DNA of 64,000 nt, taken from positions 1,612,001 to 1,676,000 of the forward strand of contig NZ_AP017560.1 in the NCBI RefSeq assembly GCF_003967015.1, written 5' to 3'. Under the pieces are notes generated by a model. The model was not told the DNA's origin. It saw nothing but the letters and a program-made list of their open reading frames with translations, and ran no database searches. Origin of the DNA: Pseudanabaena sp. ABRG5-3 (GTDB lineage Bacteria > Cyanobacteriota > Cyanobacteriia > Pseudanabaenales > Pseudanabaenaceae). Shown here piece after piece: positions 18,882 to 27,998 of this stretch. The position numbers and the translations under genes are program-made. Positions within the stretch are counted from its first letter, which is position 1. Every line of letters starts with the position of its first letter.

Positions 18882-20123
18882 ATGATTGCTATGACAGGTT
18901 CCTTGCCTAACTCAGACCTCGTGTCAAACAATGCTCCAAACAACAATGTAGCTCCCAATTTAGCAGATGGACAGGTAGTGCGGAATGCCACATTGCATAT
19001 CCTGCTTGCTGCTATGCGTGTTATGAGTCGTTCTACTGGTGTGATCCAAGTAGAGACTAAACATCATCGATGGAAATTATTACTTAGGGGTGGAGGTTTA
19101 GTATTAGCAGAGGAAGAAGGTCAGGTAATACCGACATTAGTTCGTAAATATAATAATAAAGGGATTAATTTCTCGCGTATTCCTGAATGGGAGCAACGTC
19201 AGTCCAACCGTCCCTATTGCTATCCTTTTGTTAGCAATGTTTATAAAAAATATCCTGATATTACGAAAGAGGTTTTAAAAGAGATTGTTTTAGAAAATTT
19301 GCTAGCGCTACATTTAGAAGATAACTTTTCTTTTGTATGGCAACCTGCTCAAGATTTAAAAACAGATCTACCGATTTTGCAGCTATCCATGCTAGAAAAT
19401 GCGATCGCTAATGAAGTCAAGCAATGGCAAAAATTTGCATGTGTCAAGCATCCCTATCAAGTCGTGCAGCTTGTGGATGCCGCAAATTTGTTAGCTAGGG
19501 TTGGCAATGACAATTTCCCCGTGTTTGCCAAGGTCACAACGGGACAAGATCGCATCAGTGCGATCGCCGATACTTTTAAGCAGCCAACTTATCGGACAGC
19601 TCTATTACTAGATAAATTAGCCCAGAAAAATATTGTATCGATTTTGCCATTACAAGAACGCAGATCGGAGCATGAACTTGGTGCTCGTTATTTTGTAAAT
19701 CTACCAGTAGCTACTAAAAACGAGCCTAAGGTTTTTATTGTTGATGATTCGCCTGTATTACTACAACAAATGCAGCGTTTGCTGACAAATTGGGGATATC
19801 AAGTTGACTTTACCGATAATGCTGAAGCTGCGACTGAAAAAATTTTGGACTATAAGCCGAGCATTGTCTTTATTGATATCAATATGCCGAGTTTAAATGG
19901 CTTTGATTTGATTAAACAAATTCGTCGCCAAAGAGATCTATCGACCCTTTCTCTTGTGTTGGTTACTGCTGAAAATAGCATGACTAATAACTTTAGAGCA
20001 AGATGGGCAAACTGTAGGTTTTTGGCTAAGCCGAGATCGTCTTCAGATACACCAAAATTCCGCGACGAATTGCGTAATTTATTGCGAGAACTTGCACCTT
20101 TATCAACAGATACATTAGTCTAA
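18882..20123 (+). CDS. pilG: PatA/PixG-type response regulator (PATAN domain plus REC)
   Basis: First gene of a pilus chemotaxis operon. An N-terminal PATAN/DUF4388-like domain (ATLHILLAAMRVMSRSTG) is followed by an alpha-helical linker and a C-terminal receiver (from about residue 285) with IVDDSP, the phospho-Asp in FIDINMPSLNG and the Lys in FLAKPRS. I chose the ATG at 18882 (MIAMTGSL; 413 residues) over the in-frame ATG at 18804, whose extra 26 residues (rich in Phe/Cys) look non-coding. In Synechocystis, PixG and PilG head similar loci and govern phototaxis or pilus function. Confidence 0.88.
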   Translation: MIAMTGSLPNSDLVSNNAPNNNVAPNLADGQVVRNATLHILLAAMRVMSRSTGVIQVETKHHRWKLLLRGGGLVLAEEEGQVIPTLVRKYNNKGINFSRIPEWEQRQSNRPYCYPFVSNVYKKYPDITKEVLKEIVLENLLALHLEDNFSFVWQPAQDLKTDLPILQLSMLENAIANEVKQWQKFACVKHPYQVVQLVDAANLLARVGNDNFPVFAKVTTGQDRISAIADTFKQPTYRTALLLDKLAQKNIVSILPLQERRSEHELGARYFVNLPVATKNEPKVFIVDDSPVLLQQMQRLLTNWGYQVDFTDNAEAATEKILDYKPSIVFIDINMPSLNGFDLIKQIRRQRDLSTLSLVLVTAENSMTNNFRARWANCRFLAKPRSSSDTPKFRDELRNLLRELAPLSTDTLV

Positions 20124-20425
20124 AGCCCAGATATCATCGTATTTAGGCTTATTCAAGAAATATATAATGTAACCTTTATACCCAAAGATTGCTATTTCTT
20201 AAATATCTTAAATATTGATATCTATATTGGATGTTGTTATATGTTGATAGGCATTTTATATAATTGCAAATGGGGGACTATTTAATTAGCAAACTATTTA
20301 AGTAGTATTGAAAATCAGCTAAAAGACTGATTTCCTAATATGTAATCCTAACCGAGTATTTATCCAGACTAGATCAATAATTTCTATCAAAGTATTCTCA
20401 TTCAGATAGCAAGGCAACAAGAATT
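20124..20425. other. 302-bp AT-rich gap inside chemotaxis operon
   Basis: I see no ORF, palindrome or terminator. Its length suggests an internal promoter for the pilH-pilI-pilJ-pilL block. Confidence 0.5.
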
Positions 20426-20800
20426 ATGGCTGACCGTTTTTTAATAATTGATGACTCTGCAACTCAAAGGCATTTATTAAGCTCTTTCTTGCAAGATTTA
20501 GGTCATGCTGTAGATTTGTGCGAATCAACCATCGGGGCTTTAGAAAAAATTATTAACAACCATTACACGGCAGTTTTTCTAGATATTGTCTTACCTGATC
20601 AAGATGGTTATCGATTTCTTCGTGAAGTGCGATCGCACCATCAGACTGCTAATCAGTATGTGATCTTGTACTCAACTAAAACCACCAAGTTAGAAATAGA
20701 CTATGGCTTAAAGCGAGCCAAGGCTAATGACTATTTACCCAAGCCTGTAAGTCGTGAGTCATTGTCAGAAGTCTTACGGAAATTGCCTCAACATGTCTAA
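20426..20800 (+). CDS. pilH: CheY-like response regulator
   Basis: A 124-residue stand-alone receiver domain: acidic pocket IIDDSATQ, phospho-Asp in FLDIVLPDQDG, Thr in YSTKTT and Lys in LPKPVS. It corresponds to PilH/PixH, the diffusible regulator phosphorylated by the CheA-type kinase of the same operon. Its stop codon overlaps the start of the CheW gene (ATGTCTAA), implying translational coupling. Confidence 0.92.
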   Translation: MADRFLIIDDSATQRHLLSSFLQDLGHAVDLCESTIGALEKIINNHYTAVFLDIVLPDQDGYRFLREVRSHHQTANQYVILYSTKTTKLEIDYGLKRAKANDYLPKPVSRESLSEVLRKLPQHV

Positions 20801-21365
20801 GCCGCACCAATTCATGCCGCCGAATAATCGCTATATCATGGCAAAAGTCGGCGATCGCACAGTTACCTTTCCTGATGTTTTGGTGTCAGAAATTATGATT
20901 GTGGAGCGTAATGCTATTCTAGCTTTGCCTTTTTATGAAAATGTGATCGTGGGGGTCATCCATCACCAAGCTACTGTGATGCCTTTGCTATTATTAAGAT
21001 TATTAATTGGAGAACAACGGACTTTAATCAGTGAATCGCTGACGGTAGTGAGATTAAGTAAAGTTGCCGATGAGTTGAGTGATCAAAAGCTTGAAGGGGT
21101 GGGAATCATTGTAGACCGAGTTGTAGGTAGCCTTGAATCTCATGAATATCAACCTAGTAATGATTACAGCGATTATCAAAACTTGGAGCTAGATTCAGCA
21201 GATCAGATGAATCTAGGGAAATCAGATAGTATTGTTACAAAAAAAATAAATCAAACAGTAGCGAATATTAAGGAGAACGAGTATACTCCCATTGAAATTA
21301 TCCTATCGAGTATTCATACCCATATCTGGCAACCGCAACGCTGGGGTAAGTATAGTGTAGGATAA
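20793..21365 (+). CDS. pilI: CheW-like adaptor
   Basis: A 190-residue scaffold protein that links MCP and CheA. CheW fold pattern: FPDVLVSEIMIVERNAILALPF, then GVIHHQATVMPLLLLRLL and GVGIIVDRVVG. The start is set at the ATG at 20793, which overlaps the pilH stop by 8 nt; a further upstream in-frame ATG would lie wholly inside pilH. It has an acidic, Asp/Asn/Gln-rich insert near 130-160. Confidence 0.88.
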   Translation: MSKPHQFMPPNNRYIMAKVGDRTVTFPDVLVSEIMIVERNAILALPFYENVIVGVIHHQATVMPLLLLRLLIGEQRTLISESLTVVRLSKVADELSDQKLEGVGIIVDRVVGSLESHEYQPSNDYSDYQNLELDSADQMNLGKSDSIVTKKINQTVANIKENEYTPIEIILSSIHTHIWQPQRWGKYSVG

Positions 21366-21400
21366 TCCCACAAAAATATCTGATCCTTTCCCTATAGCGA

Positions 21401-24400
21401 ATGCATATGGCAAGCACACCTAAAACAAAAACAGCAACTTCTGTAGGCAAGAGCGCACAGGAAACTTCAAAGCGATCGCCTAAGTCTCCAGCCCCTAAAC
21501 AGAGCAAACCTAAAGGCTCTCTGGGGCTAGGCTTGTTGCTGATTGCAATTGGCACATCGCTTATAGGGTTAGGCGGCTTAGGGTACTTATTTTATCAAGA
21601 ATTGCTAAGTAGTTCAAAGCGGGAGGTTGATCGCTCTGCCGAATCCCAGACCCAACAGATTGCGGCTAAGCTCGACAATGTGCGTCAGTCTACCGATGGA
21701 GTCGCCAATGCAGCAAAAGCCTTATCTCAACAAGCACCAAAGCCTAAAACTGTAGAACAATATCAAAAGCTGCTGCTCGATGGGGTACAAAGGTCGGAAC
21801 AAGTTGCAGGTATTGGAATTGTCCAAAATGAAAACCTCCTGTTTGCTGCCCCAAAACCGACAGTTCCCTATGTTCTGAAGGAAAAATCTGGGCTTAAACT
21901 TGCAGGTTCAGCTCAGAAACTCGCAACACCGAATGATAAACTATTTGCGGGTAATCGTTCAGATGCGCAAAATATTCCTCCTTACAAATCACCAATTACC
22001 AAAGTAAAAGAGTCTTGGTCAGAGTCTTACAGCGCTCTAGGCAAGACCGTAATCACCTACAGCGCTCCAATTGTTGATGGGCAAAAGGTATTGGGTGTAG
22101 TTAATGCGGATGCGATCGCCAGCAACCTTGTGACTGTATCCACCAGCCCCAACAGTGACAGTAAAATTGGCTTTGTCGTTGTTAGTGCCAGTGGCAAAGT
22201 AATTACCGCCTCTGACCAGTTTCAAGAAACACAGGGTCAAAATCCTGCAACAGCCGAAGCTCTCAAAAATTTGGTACAGCAATCTAGCGCTCAAGCCGCA
22301 GGTATTGCTCAAGTAGGAGGAAATCTTTGGGCATATCGCAAAATCGATGGTACTGATTGGGTCGTGGCAACATATTTGCCAGAAGCAGAAATTACTAACA
22401 AGCTATTGGTTTTAGTCGGTGGCGCAGCGATCGGTATTAGCGCCATTTTAGCGATCGCGATATTAGGTTTTATTAATTCTCTGAAAAAACGTCTCCAGCC
22501 ACTTACCGAAGAATGCGATCGCTTTTTGAGCCAACAGGGTGCTAACAATGTCAATCTAGCAGGCAAGGATGAAATTGATCGCCTTAGCCTGTCCCTAAAA
22601 AGTACTTTGCAAAAAGCGAAAACCAATGAAGTAAGGTTGCGAAGTGAAGCTACTCAATCACCATCAAACTTAGACGACACAACCTCTGCACAGATGCAAC
22701 AGAGCGTTGCTGAGAGAGAATTGATGGAAGCGGAAGTTGGGGATCTGCTTGATGTTGTTTCCTCAATGGAGGAAGGTGATCTGACCATTGAAGCTCAAGT
22801 CAATGACCGTGCCACAGGACTAGTCGCCGATACCCTTAACCGTCTGCGCGAGAAGCTTGTAGAGATTATTTCGAGAGTCTTAGGTACAGCTCAACAAGTC
22901 GCACAGGGAGCCTCAGATCTCGAAGAAATGGCTCGAACCGTGGTGCTAAATACGGCTGAGCAAGCCCAGTCTGTTGCTCAGGGACAGGCTTTAACCGCCC
23001 AAGTAGCCGTGATCGCTCAGAGATCGTCAGAACAGATAAGTGTTGCTAACCAGTCACTGCAAGAAGTCCGTAATACTGTTACTTCTGGTCAAACGGCTAT
23101 TGATAACTTGACTGAAAGCATCAGTGTCTTGCAAACAGGTTCCGCTCAAATCGTGCAGAGGATGAAAACCCTCGGTGAGTTTGTGGGCTTAGCGGAGCAG
23201 TTTGTGCAGGATCAAGGACAAATTGCACAGCAAACGCAAGTCCTTGCACTCAATGCTACCCTCGTTGCCGCAAGCGCTGTTGAACAAAAAGATCCCAAGC
23301 AGTTTGCGGGAGTAGCCCGTCAATTTGAGTCGATCGCAGTTCAGGTCAATGACTTGGCAACCCAAACTAATCAAGGACTAACCGTTCTCCAAAATCGGAC
23401 TTCTCAAATCCAAACCGTTGTTACGGCAATTGATGCTGAGGTTCAAAACTTAAGTGGACTAGTTGCAGGTTTCACGACGGGTGTACAGTCTTCCCAATCT
23501 GCTTTCCAGAGCATTCAAGTTGCCACTGAAGAAGTTGTGCAAATTGGCCAAACTATTACGGAATCTAGTATTGAAATTACGGAAGTGGCGGAATCGACAG
23601 CTAGTTACATCAGTGAAATTGCCCAGCTAGCTGATCGTACTGCTGAACTCACGCGAGCAGCCCGTCAACAAGCCGAAGCTATGGGTAACCAAGCGCAACA
23701 GTTATTGCAGGGCATTCAATTTTTCCGCTTACCCGCATCTACTGGCTTACCCAATTCTGGGGATTATGCGGTGAATCCAGAAGTTAATGCCTTTACCGAT
23801 AGTCCTGATACTTCTATCAACAGTTTGGTTGATGTCTCAACGGAATCCAACGACACTGAGGCAAATAACAATATTGTTGTCCCTGCGATCGCGTTAGCGA
23901 CAGTAGCTACAGCAGTTGCAATTTCTCACTCAGGACAAGATGCCCCCGCAGAATACCATGCTCCGACTGAAGAGCAGGTAGATAATACTGTCGCTGATAG
24001 TCAATATCTTGAATCCCTGCTTGACGATGGTATTGATGATGAATTTTCAGAAAATGATCAAGCTAGCTACGCTGGAGAAATGGAAGCGCCACAGGAGCAA
24101 AATTTTGCGGCTATTTCCGATAACTTCAGTACTGAGCAGTCCGATCTCCATGCCTTTGTCGATACTAATGAATCTGATAATGCTTTAACTGGCTATGACG
24201 ATACCCCGATTCAATCGCCAGAAACAGCGTATGCAGAGCTAACAGATATATCGGTAATTGAAAAATCTCTACTTGATGATCTCAGACAGGAAATCTATGA
24301 AGATTTTGTCGATGATGACACTCCGCTCACTACAGATCTAGGCACAGAAACTGAGGCAACGCTCAAAAATCCGATGGAAGGGGTAGATGAATTTGCGATC

Positions 24401-27400
24401 GCAGAAGCCTCTAGTGATCCGATCATTGTCTCGGCAACATCTTCCTTTATGGAAGATACTGCTTTCGGTATTCCATTACCACTTTCTGAAGAAGCACTTG
24501 CCAATTTACCAACATCCGTTGATTTTACAATCCCTGATCTCGATGATCATGATTTTGAAATTCCTAAAATGGATATTCAATCCACTTTAGACAATTCAAA
24601 TTCATTCTTTGATGCTGATTCAGTTCAGTCAGTCGAGAATCTGGAGAGCAATGTCACTGACTTTGATGATCCCTTTGCTATGGAGCAAACCACAGGAACA
24701 AGTGATGATGCTATTAACGATGATGTATTTGCTCAAGACTTACAAGATGTAGATATCTCAGATCATTCAGATTATTCAGATGGGTTTGACTCTAATCAGT
24801 CCGATGATTACAACAACTATGTATCCAATCAAGAGTTTAATGACTCATTAGAATCTAATTTTGAAAGTACATCAAATGAAGATTTTGGGAACGCATTCGA
24901 TACATCTTTTGACGAGTCTCCCTTTGATCCTGAATTTGGGGAAGCGCTAACCATTTCTAATGGTGCAGATAATCAATTAGATCAAGCCTTTGACAATTCC
25001 TATGATAATTTCACAGAGGATGTTAGTTACGATCTTGATGCGTATGCTCAAGAAGATGAGAATAATCAATATGAAATAGAACAACTCCACGATATTCCCA
25101 ATGATTTGGTTGATGCTAATATCACCAATGCAATTGAATCGACAAATGCAATAGATATTGATAGTCCAGATAATCTAGCTGGCTTGCCAAATCAAATTCC
25201 TGATATTTATCTTGAAGAATTATCCGACGAAGCATTGTCAGATGAGGATGAGTTTGCATTTGATTTCCCAGAAAGCTTGTCAGTTACATCTAATTATGAA
25301 TCTGAGGATTTAGGCTCAAGCAACTTCTTTAATGAACCTAACTTGACTCAAGATGGTGTAGATTTCGGTAATGCTAACGAAGAGTTTGTTGATCCTTTTG
25401 ATATTAATAATGTAGGTATCTCAGAAGATACTTATCAAGAAGAGGATAATTTTGCTCTTGAGCAAAATTATCTATTTACAGAACCAGCGATCGCCCCAAT
25501 CTCTGATCTACAAAATGCTCCCGTCTTAGAAACACCAGTTTCGGATTTTTCCTTTGGATTAGAGGAAGATTTAGCGACTAGTTCTGATGATTTTTCTGAT
25601 CAATTAAATGATGATTTAAATGACTTAGATGGCTTGTCTGACCTGTCTGTGTCTGACTTGTCTGAAAACGTAGAGTCATCCCATGAATTTTTTGATAATT
25701 CTATTTCCTATCAAAATGTTGAAGAATCTACTGATCAATTTGCCGATCCCTTTGCTATTGATGAGGTGACACCAGAGGAAGATGCGTTTGGAGCAGAAAT
25801 TGCGATCGCATCAGATGCTGATCTCCAAAACTTGCCAGCCCTAGATTCGCCAGAATATTCTCTAGAATTGCCATCAACGGAATTTGCCTTTGAGCTAGAA
25901 GATGATTCACCAACCGTCGTAACTAGTTTTGATGAACTTGATGATTCTTCTAATATCTTTGATGGTTCTACCCTGCTCCAAAATGAGCTTGATGCCACTA
26001 ATTATGTTGATGATACTCATGATTTTGAGATTTCTCCAGTTCCTCAAGAAGAGAATATTCCAGAAGCAAGCTATTTTGATGATTTAGAGGAAGAGTCTAG
26101 TGGATCTCTATGGTCATCTGATGCGATCGCCCCTGATTTGGCGGCGCAGGAAGACCAAGATTCCTTTGAATTTGCCAATATATCTAGCTTGGATGAAAGT
26201 CCCAATGCAGAATTTGAATTTCCAGACTTCTCAGAGCTTACGGAAGAGGTTAAGCCAGATATAGGTTTGTCTCAGTTTACCCAAATCGAAGTAGCAATCT
26301 CTGAAGATTTATCTGAAGTTGAGCAAGTTGATATTCAAGATGATCTTGCTGAGCAATTAGACTTGTCTGATAGCTCTAGTCCAGAGTTTGAATTTCCAGA
26401 CTTCTCAGAGATACTAGCAACTGATGATGCTCAATTAAATGAGGTCAATGAAGGGTTTAGTGTAGAGGTATCTAATAGTTCTAATAACTTTGATGATCTT
26501 GACTCTTTCCCATCCTTAGATGACGAGGCGGTTGATTCTGTGCATAACCTGTTGAGTGATGAACTCAGCGATGAAGAATCAGATGTTAGCTTGCTCTTTA
26601 ATAACTTATCTATTGATAGTGCAAATGATGATGAGTTTGGTGGTGACGATGCATCCGCTATTTCTCAAGATCAATTCGCTCAGCAAGATAATTTTGATAT
26701 ATCTGAAGAGGGAAATACTGAATATGGGGATGAATATGGTGATAGCTTTGCAGATGGCTTTGCTGAATCATTGGAAACTTCTACTGGCTTACTAGATCTG
26801 AGTGAAACATCGGAAGAGACTCAGAATCCATCAGCAACTTTAGAGCTTGAAGATGCTGCAATTTTTGACACTTTAGCTGATGATCTGGATGCCTTCGATG
26901 CTCTAGATGCAGAATTTCCAGAGAATTCTTTAGAGACGATGACGGATGCCGTAAATTCAGAATTTCTAGAATTTTCAGGAGATTCTCTAAATCCATCAAT
27001 ATCAGAAATATCTGAAACTGATGCGCTCAATCTAGAGGATGGATTTACTGAGTTATCTGATGAGGATTCAGACACGTCAATGAATTGGTTAGATGAACTG
27101 ACAGTTGAGGAAGAGGATAATACAGGAGCCTTTGCTGATTTATCAATTGATCAATTTTCGCCACCTACAAATAACTTTCCCGATCTCTCTGCTGACCCAT
27201 TCGCTGACTCTAGCTATGGATTTGCTGATAATTTGCTAGATAGTTTAATGGAGGAGTCTGATCAGGAAGTTGCCAATTTGTCTACAGATTTTCCAGATCT
27301 ATCAATGGATGTTGACTTATCCTCCTCCAATTTGCCATCTTCTAGCTTTCCATCTGTTGATACCTTAAGTGCCGAAGAGTCTGACGATAGCGAGTCTGAG

Positions 27401-27643
27401 TTTGACTTTGACTTTGGTGCATTTGACGATTTTGATGATGATAGTAATGTAGATGCTTCTATAGGCAATACAAATAATGCAACTATTTCGGCTAGGGCAG
27501 AAATTGAGGATTTCCTCTCAGGTGCATTAGGAATAGAGGAATTTACTGATGATGCCCCTAACTCAGCTACCACAGAATCTGATCGGGTAATCCCCAATAA
27601 ACCTGATGCCAAATCTTCTAAGCCAGATGATTTGGCTAAATAA
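21401..27643 (+). CDS. pilJ: Giant MCP (PilJ/PixJ1 type) with acidic disordered tail
   Basis: Methyl-accepting chemotaxis-like transducer of 2080 residues. A basic N-terminus precedes TM1 (about 45-70). A periplasmic region of about 260 residues looks like a double Cache sensor (GIGIVQNENLLFAAP, YSAPIVDGQKVLGVV, DGTDWVVATYLPEAE). TM2 is about 333-358. HAMP-like and long coiled coil follow, with the signalling tip near 620-660 (GVARQFESIAVQVNDLATQTNQ) and end near 780. The rest, about 1300 residues, is Asp/Glu/Ser/Phe-rich and low-complexity, with recurring F-x-D-P-F motifs near residues 1087, 1329 and 1447. Family members are usually 400-900 residues. The stop codon is the first triplet of a MITE-like element. 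Confidence 0.9.
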   Translation: MHMASTPKTKTATSVGKSAQETSKRSPKSPAPKQSKPKGSLGLGLLLIAIGTSLIGLGGLGYLFYQELLSSSKREVDRSAESQTQQIAAKLDNVRQSTDGVANAAKALSQQAPKPKTVEQYQKLLLDGVQRSEQVAGIGIVQNENLLFAAPKPTVPYVLKEKSGLKLAGSAQKLATPNDKLFAGNRSDAQNIPPYKSPITKVKESWSESYSALGKTVITYSAPIVDGQKVLGVVNADAIASNLVTVSTSPNSDSKIGFVVVSASGKVITASDQFQETQGQNPATAEALKNLVQQSSAQAAGIAQVGGNLWAYRKIDGTDWVVATYLPEAEITNKLLVLVGGAAIGISAILAIAILGFINSLKKRLQPLTEECDRFLSQQGANNVNLAGKDEIDRLSLSLKSTLQKAKTNEVRLRSEATQSPSNLDDTTSAQMQQSVAERELMEAEVGDLLDVVSSMEEGDLTIEAQVNDRATGLVADTLNRLREKLVEIISRVLGTAQQVAQGASDLEEMARTVVLNTAEQAQSVAQGQALTAQVAVIAQRSSEQISVANQSLQEVRNTVTSGQTAIDNLTESISVLQTGSAQIVQRMKTLGEFVGLAEQFVQDQGQIAQQTQVLALNATLVAASAVEQKDPKQFAGVARQFESIAVQVNDLATQTNQGLTVLQNRTSQIQTVVTAIDAEVQNLSGLVAGFTTGVQSSQSAFQSIQVATEEVVQIGQTITESSIEITEVAESTASYISEIAQLADRTAELTRAARQQAEAMGNQAQQLLQGIQFFRLPASTGLPNSGDYAVNPEVNAFTDSPDTSINSLVDVSTESNDTEANNNIVVPAIALATVATAVAISHSGQDAPAEYHAPTEEQVDNTVADSQYLESLLDDGIDDEFSENDQASYAGEMEAPQEQNFAAISDNFSTEQSDLHAFVDTNESDNALTGYDDTPIQSPETAYAELTDISVIEKSLLDDLRQEIYEDFVDDDTPLTTDLGTETEATLKNPMEGVDEFAIAEASSDPIIVSATSSFMEDTAFGIPLPLSEEALANLPTSVDFTIPDLDDHDFEIPKMDIQSTLDNSNSFFDADSVQSVENLESNVTDFDDPFAMEQTTGTSDDAINDDVFAQDLQDVDISDHSDYSDGFDSNQSDDYNNYVSNQEFNDSLESNFESTSNEDFGNAFDTSFDESPFDPEFGEALTISNGADNQLDQAFDNSYDNFTEDVSYDLDAYAQEDENNQYEIEQLHDIPNDLVDANITNAIESTNAIDIDSPDNLAGLPNQIPDIYLEELSDEALSDEDEFAFDFPESLSVTSNYESEDLGSSNFFNEPNLTQDGVDFGNANEEFVDPFDINNVGISEDTYQEEDNFALEQNYLFTEPAIAPISDLQNAPVLETPVSDFSFGLEEDLATSSDDFSDQLNDDLNDLDGLSDLSVSDLSENVESSHEFFDNSISYQNVEESTDQFADPFAIDEVTPEEDAFGAEIAIASDADLQNLPALDSPEYSLELPSTEFAFELEDDSPTVVTSFDELDDSSNIFDGSTLLQNELDATNYVDDTHDFEISPVPQEENIPEASYFDDLEEESSGSLWSSDAIAPDLAAQEDQDSFEFANISSLDESPNAEFEFPDFSELTEEVKPDIGLSQFTQIEVAISEDLSEVEQVDIQDDLAEQLDLSDSSSPEFEFPDFSEILATDDAQLNEVNEGFSVEVSNSSNNFDDLDSFPSLDDEAVDSVHNLLSDELSDEESDVSLLFNNLSIDSANDDEFGGDDASAISQDQFAQQDNFDISEEGNTEYGDEYGDSFADGFAESLETSTGLLDLSETSEETQNPSATLELEDAAIFDTLADDLDAFDALDAEFPENSLETMTDAVNSEFLEFSGDSLNPSISEISETDALNLEDGFTELSDEDSDTSMNWLDELTVEEEDNTGAFADLSIDQFSPPTNNFPDLSADPFADSSYGFADNLLDSLMEESDQEVANLSTDFPDLSMDVDLSSSNLPSSSFPSVDTLSAEESDDSESEFDFDFGAFDDFDDDSNVDASIGNTNNATISARAEIEDFLSGALGIEEFTDDAPNSATTESDRVIPNKPDAKSSKPDDLAK

Positions 27644-27789
27644 CGTCAGTTCGGGTTAAGCTGGCAAATTTTAAAAGTCCAAAGGTAAAAGCCTTGCTAT
27701 GCAAGGCTTTTACCTTTGGACTTTGAGAGAGGGTTTGCTACGCAAACCCTCTCTCAAAGCCTGTTTCAAATTATTCCGAACTTGCGTTA
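27641..27789. repeat. MITE-like element, copy B, complete with terminal inverted repeats
   Basis: Terminal inverted repeats TAACGTCAGTTCGG (27641-27654) and CCGAACTTGCGTTA (27776-27789) match at 12 of 14 positions. Inside are a perfect 24-bp palindrome (27674-27724, GC-TAT-GC) and a perfect 18-bp palindrome (27721-27759, GC-TAC-GC). No ORF. The left end provides the stop codon of pilJ. Confidence 0.8.
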
Positions 27790-27821
27790 AATAGAATGGT
27801 TAAGCAAAATGGCTCATGACA

Positions 27822-27852
27822 CAAAAAAGCCGTGCTTTGCGCGGCTTTTTTG
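27822..27852. terminator. GC-TTT-GC hairpin
   Basis: Stem of about 14 bp with one wobble around TTT, flanked by A and T runs on both sides, so it could terminate in either direction. The rest of the 27644-27998 gap is leader for the next MCP gene. Confidence 0.6.
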
Positions 27853-27998
27853 GCTTGAATTTGTATTGACATTGTGGCGAAGCATACTCAATGGCAGTAG
27901 CACAAACCTGTATGTTGTTAACACACGCAGAGATTTGTGCTGAAAACAGAACTAAAATTTTTGCTAAAAATGTTGTACCGCGTTAAATATGGAAAGAT

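Noticed and set aside
24295-27612. Several minus-strand Ser-rich ORFs opposite the MCP tail
   Set aside because: Antisense of Asp/Glu/Ser codons gives open Ser/Ile/Lys-rich frames by composition; no start signals or family features.
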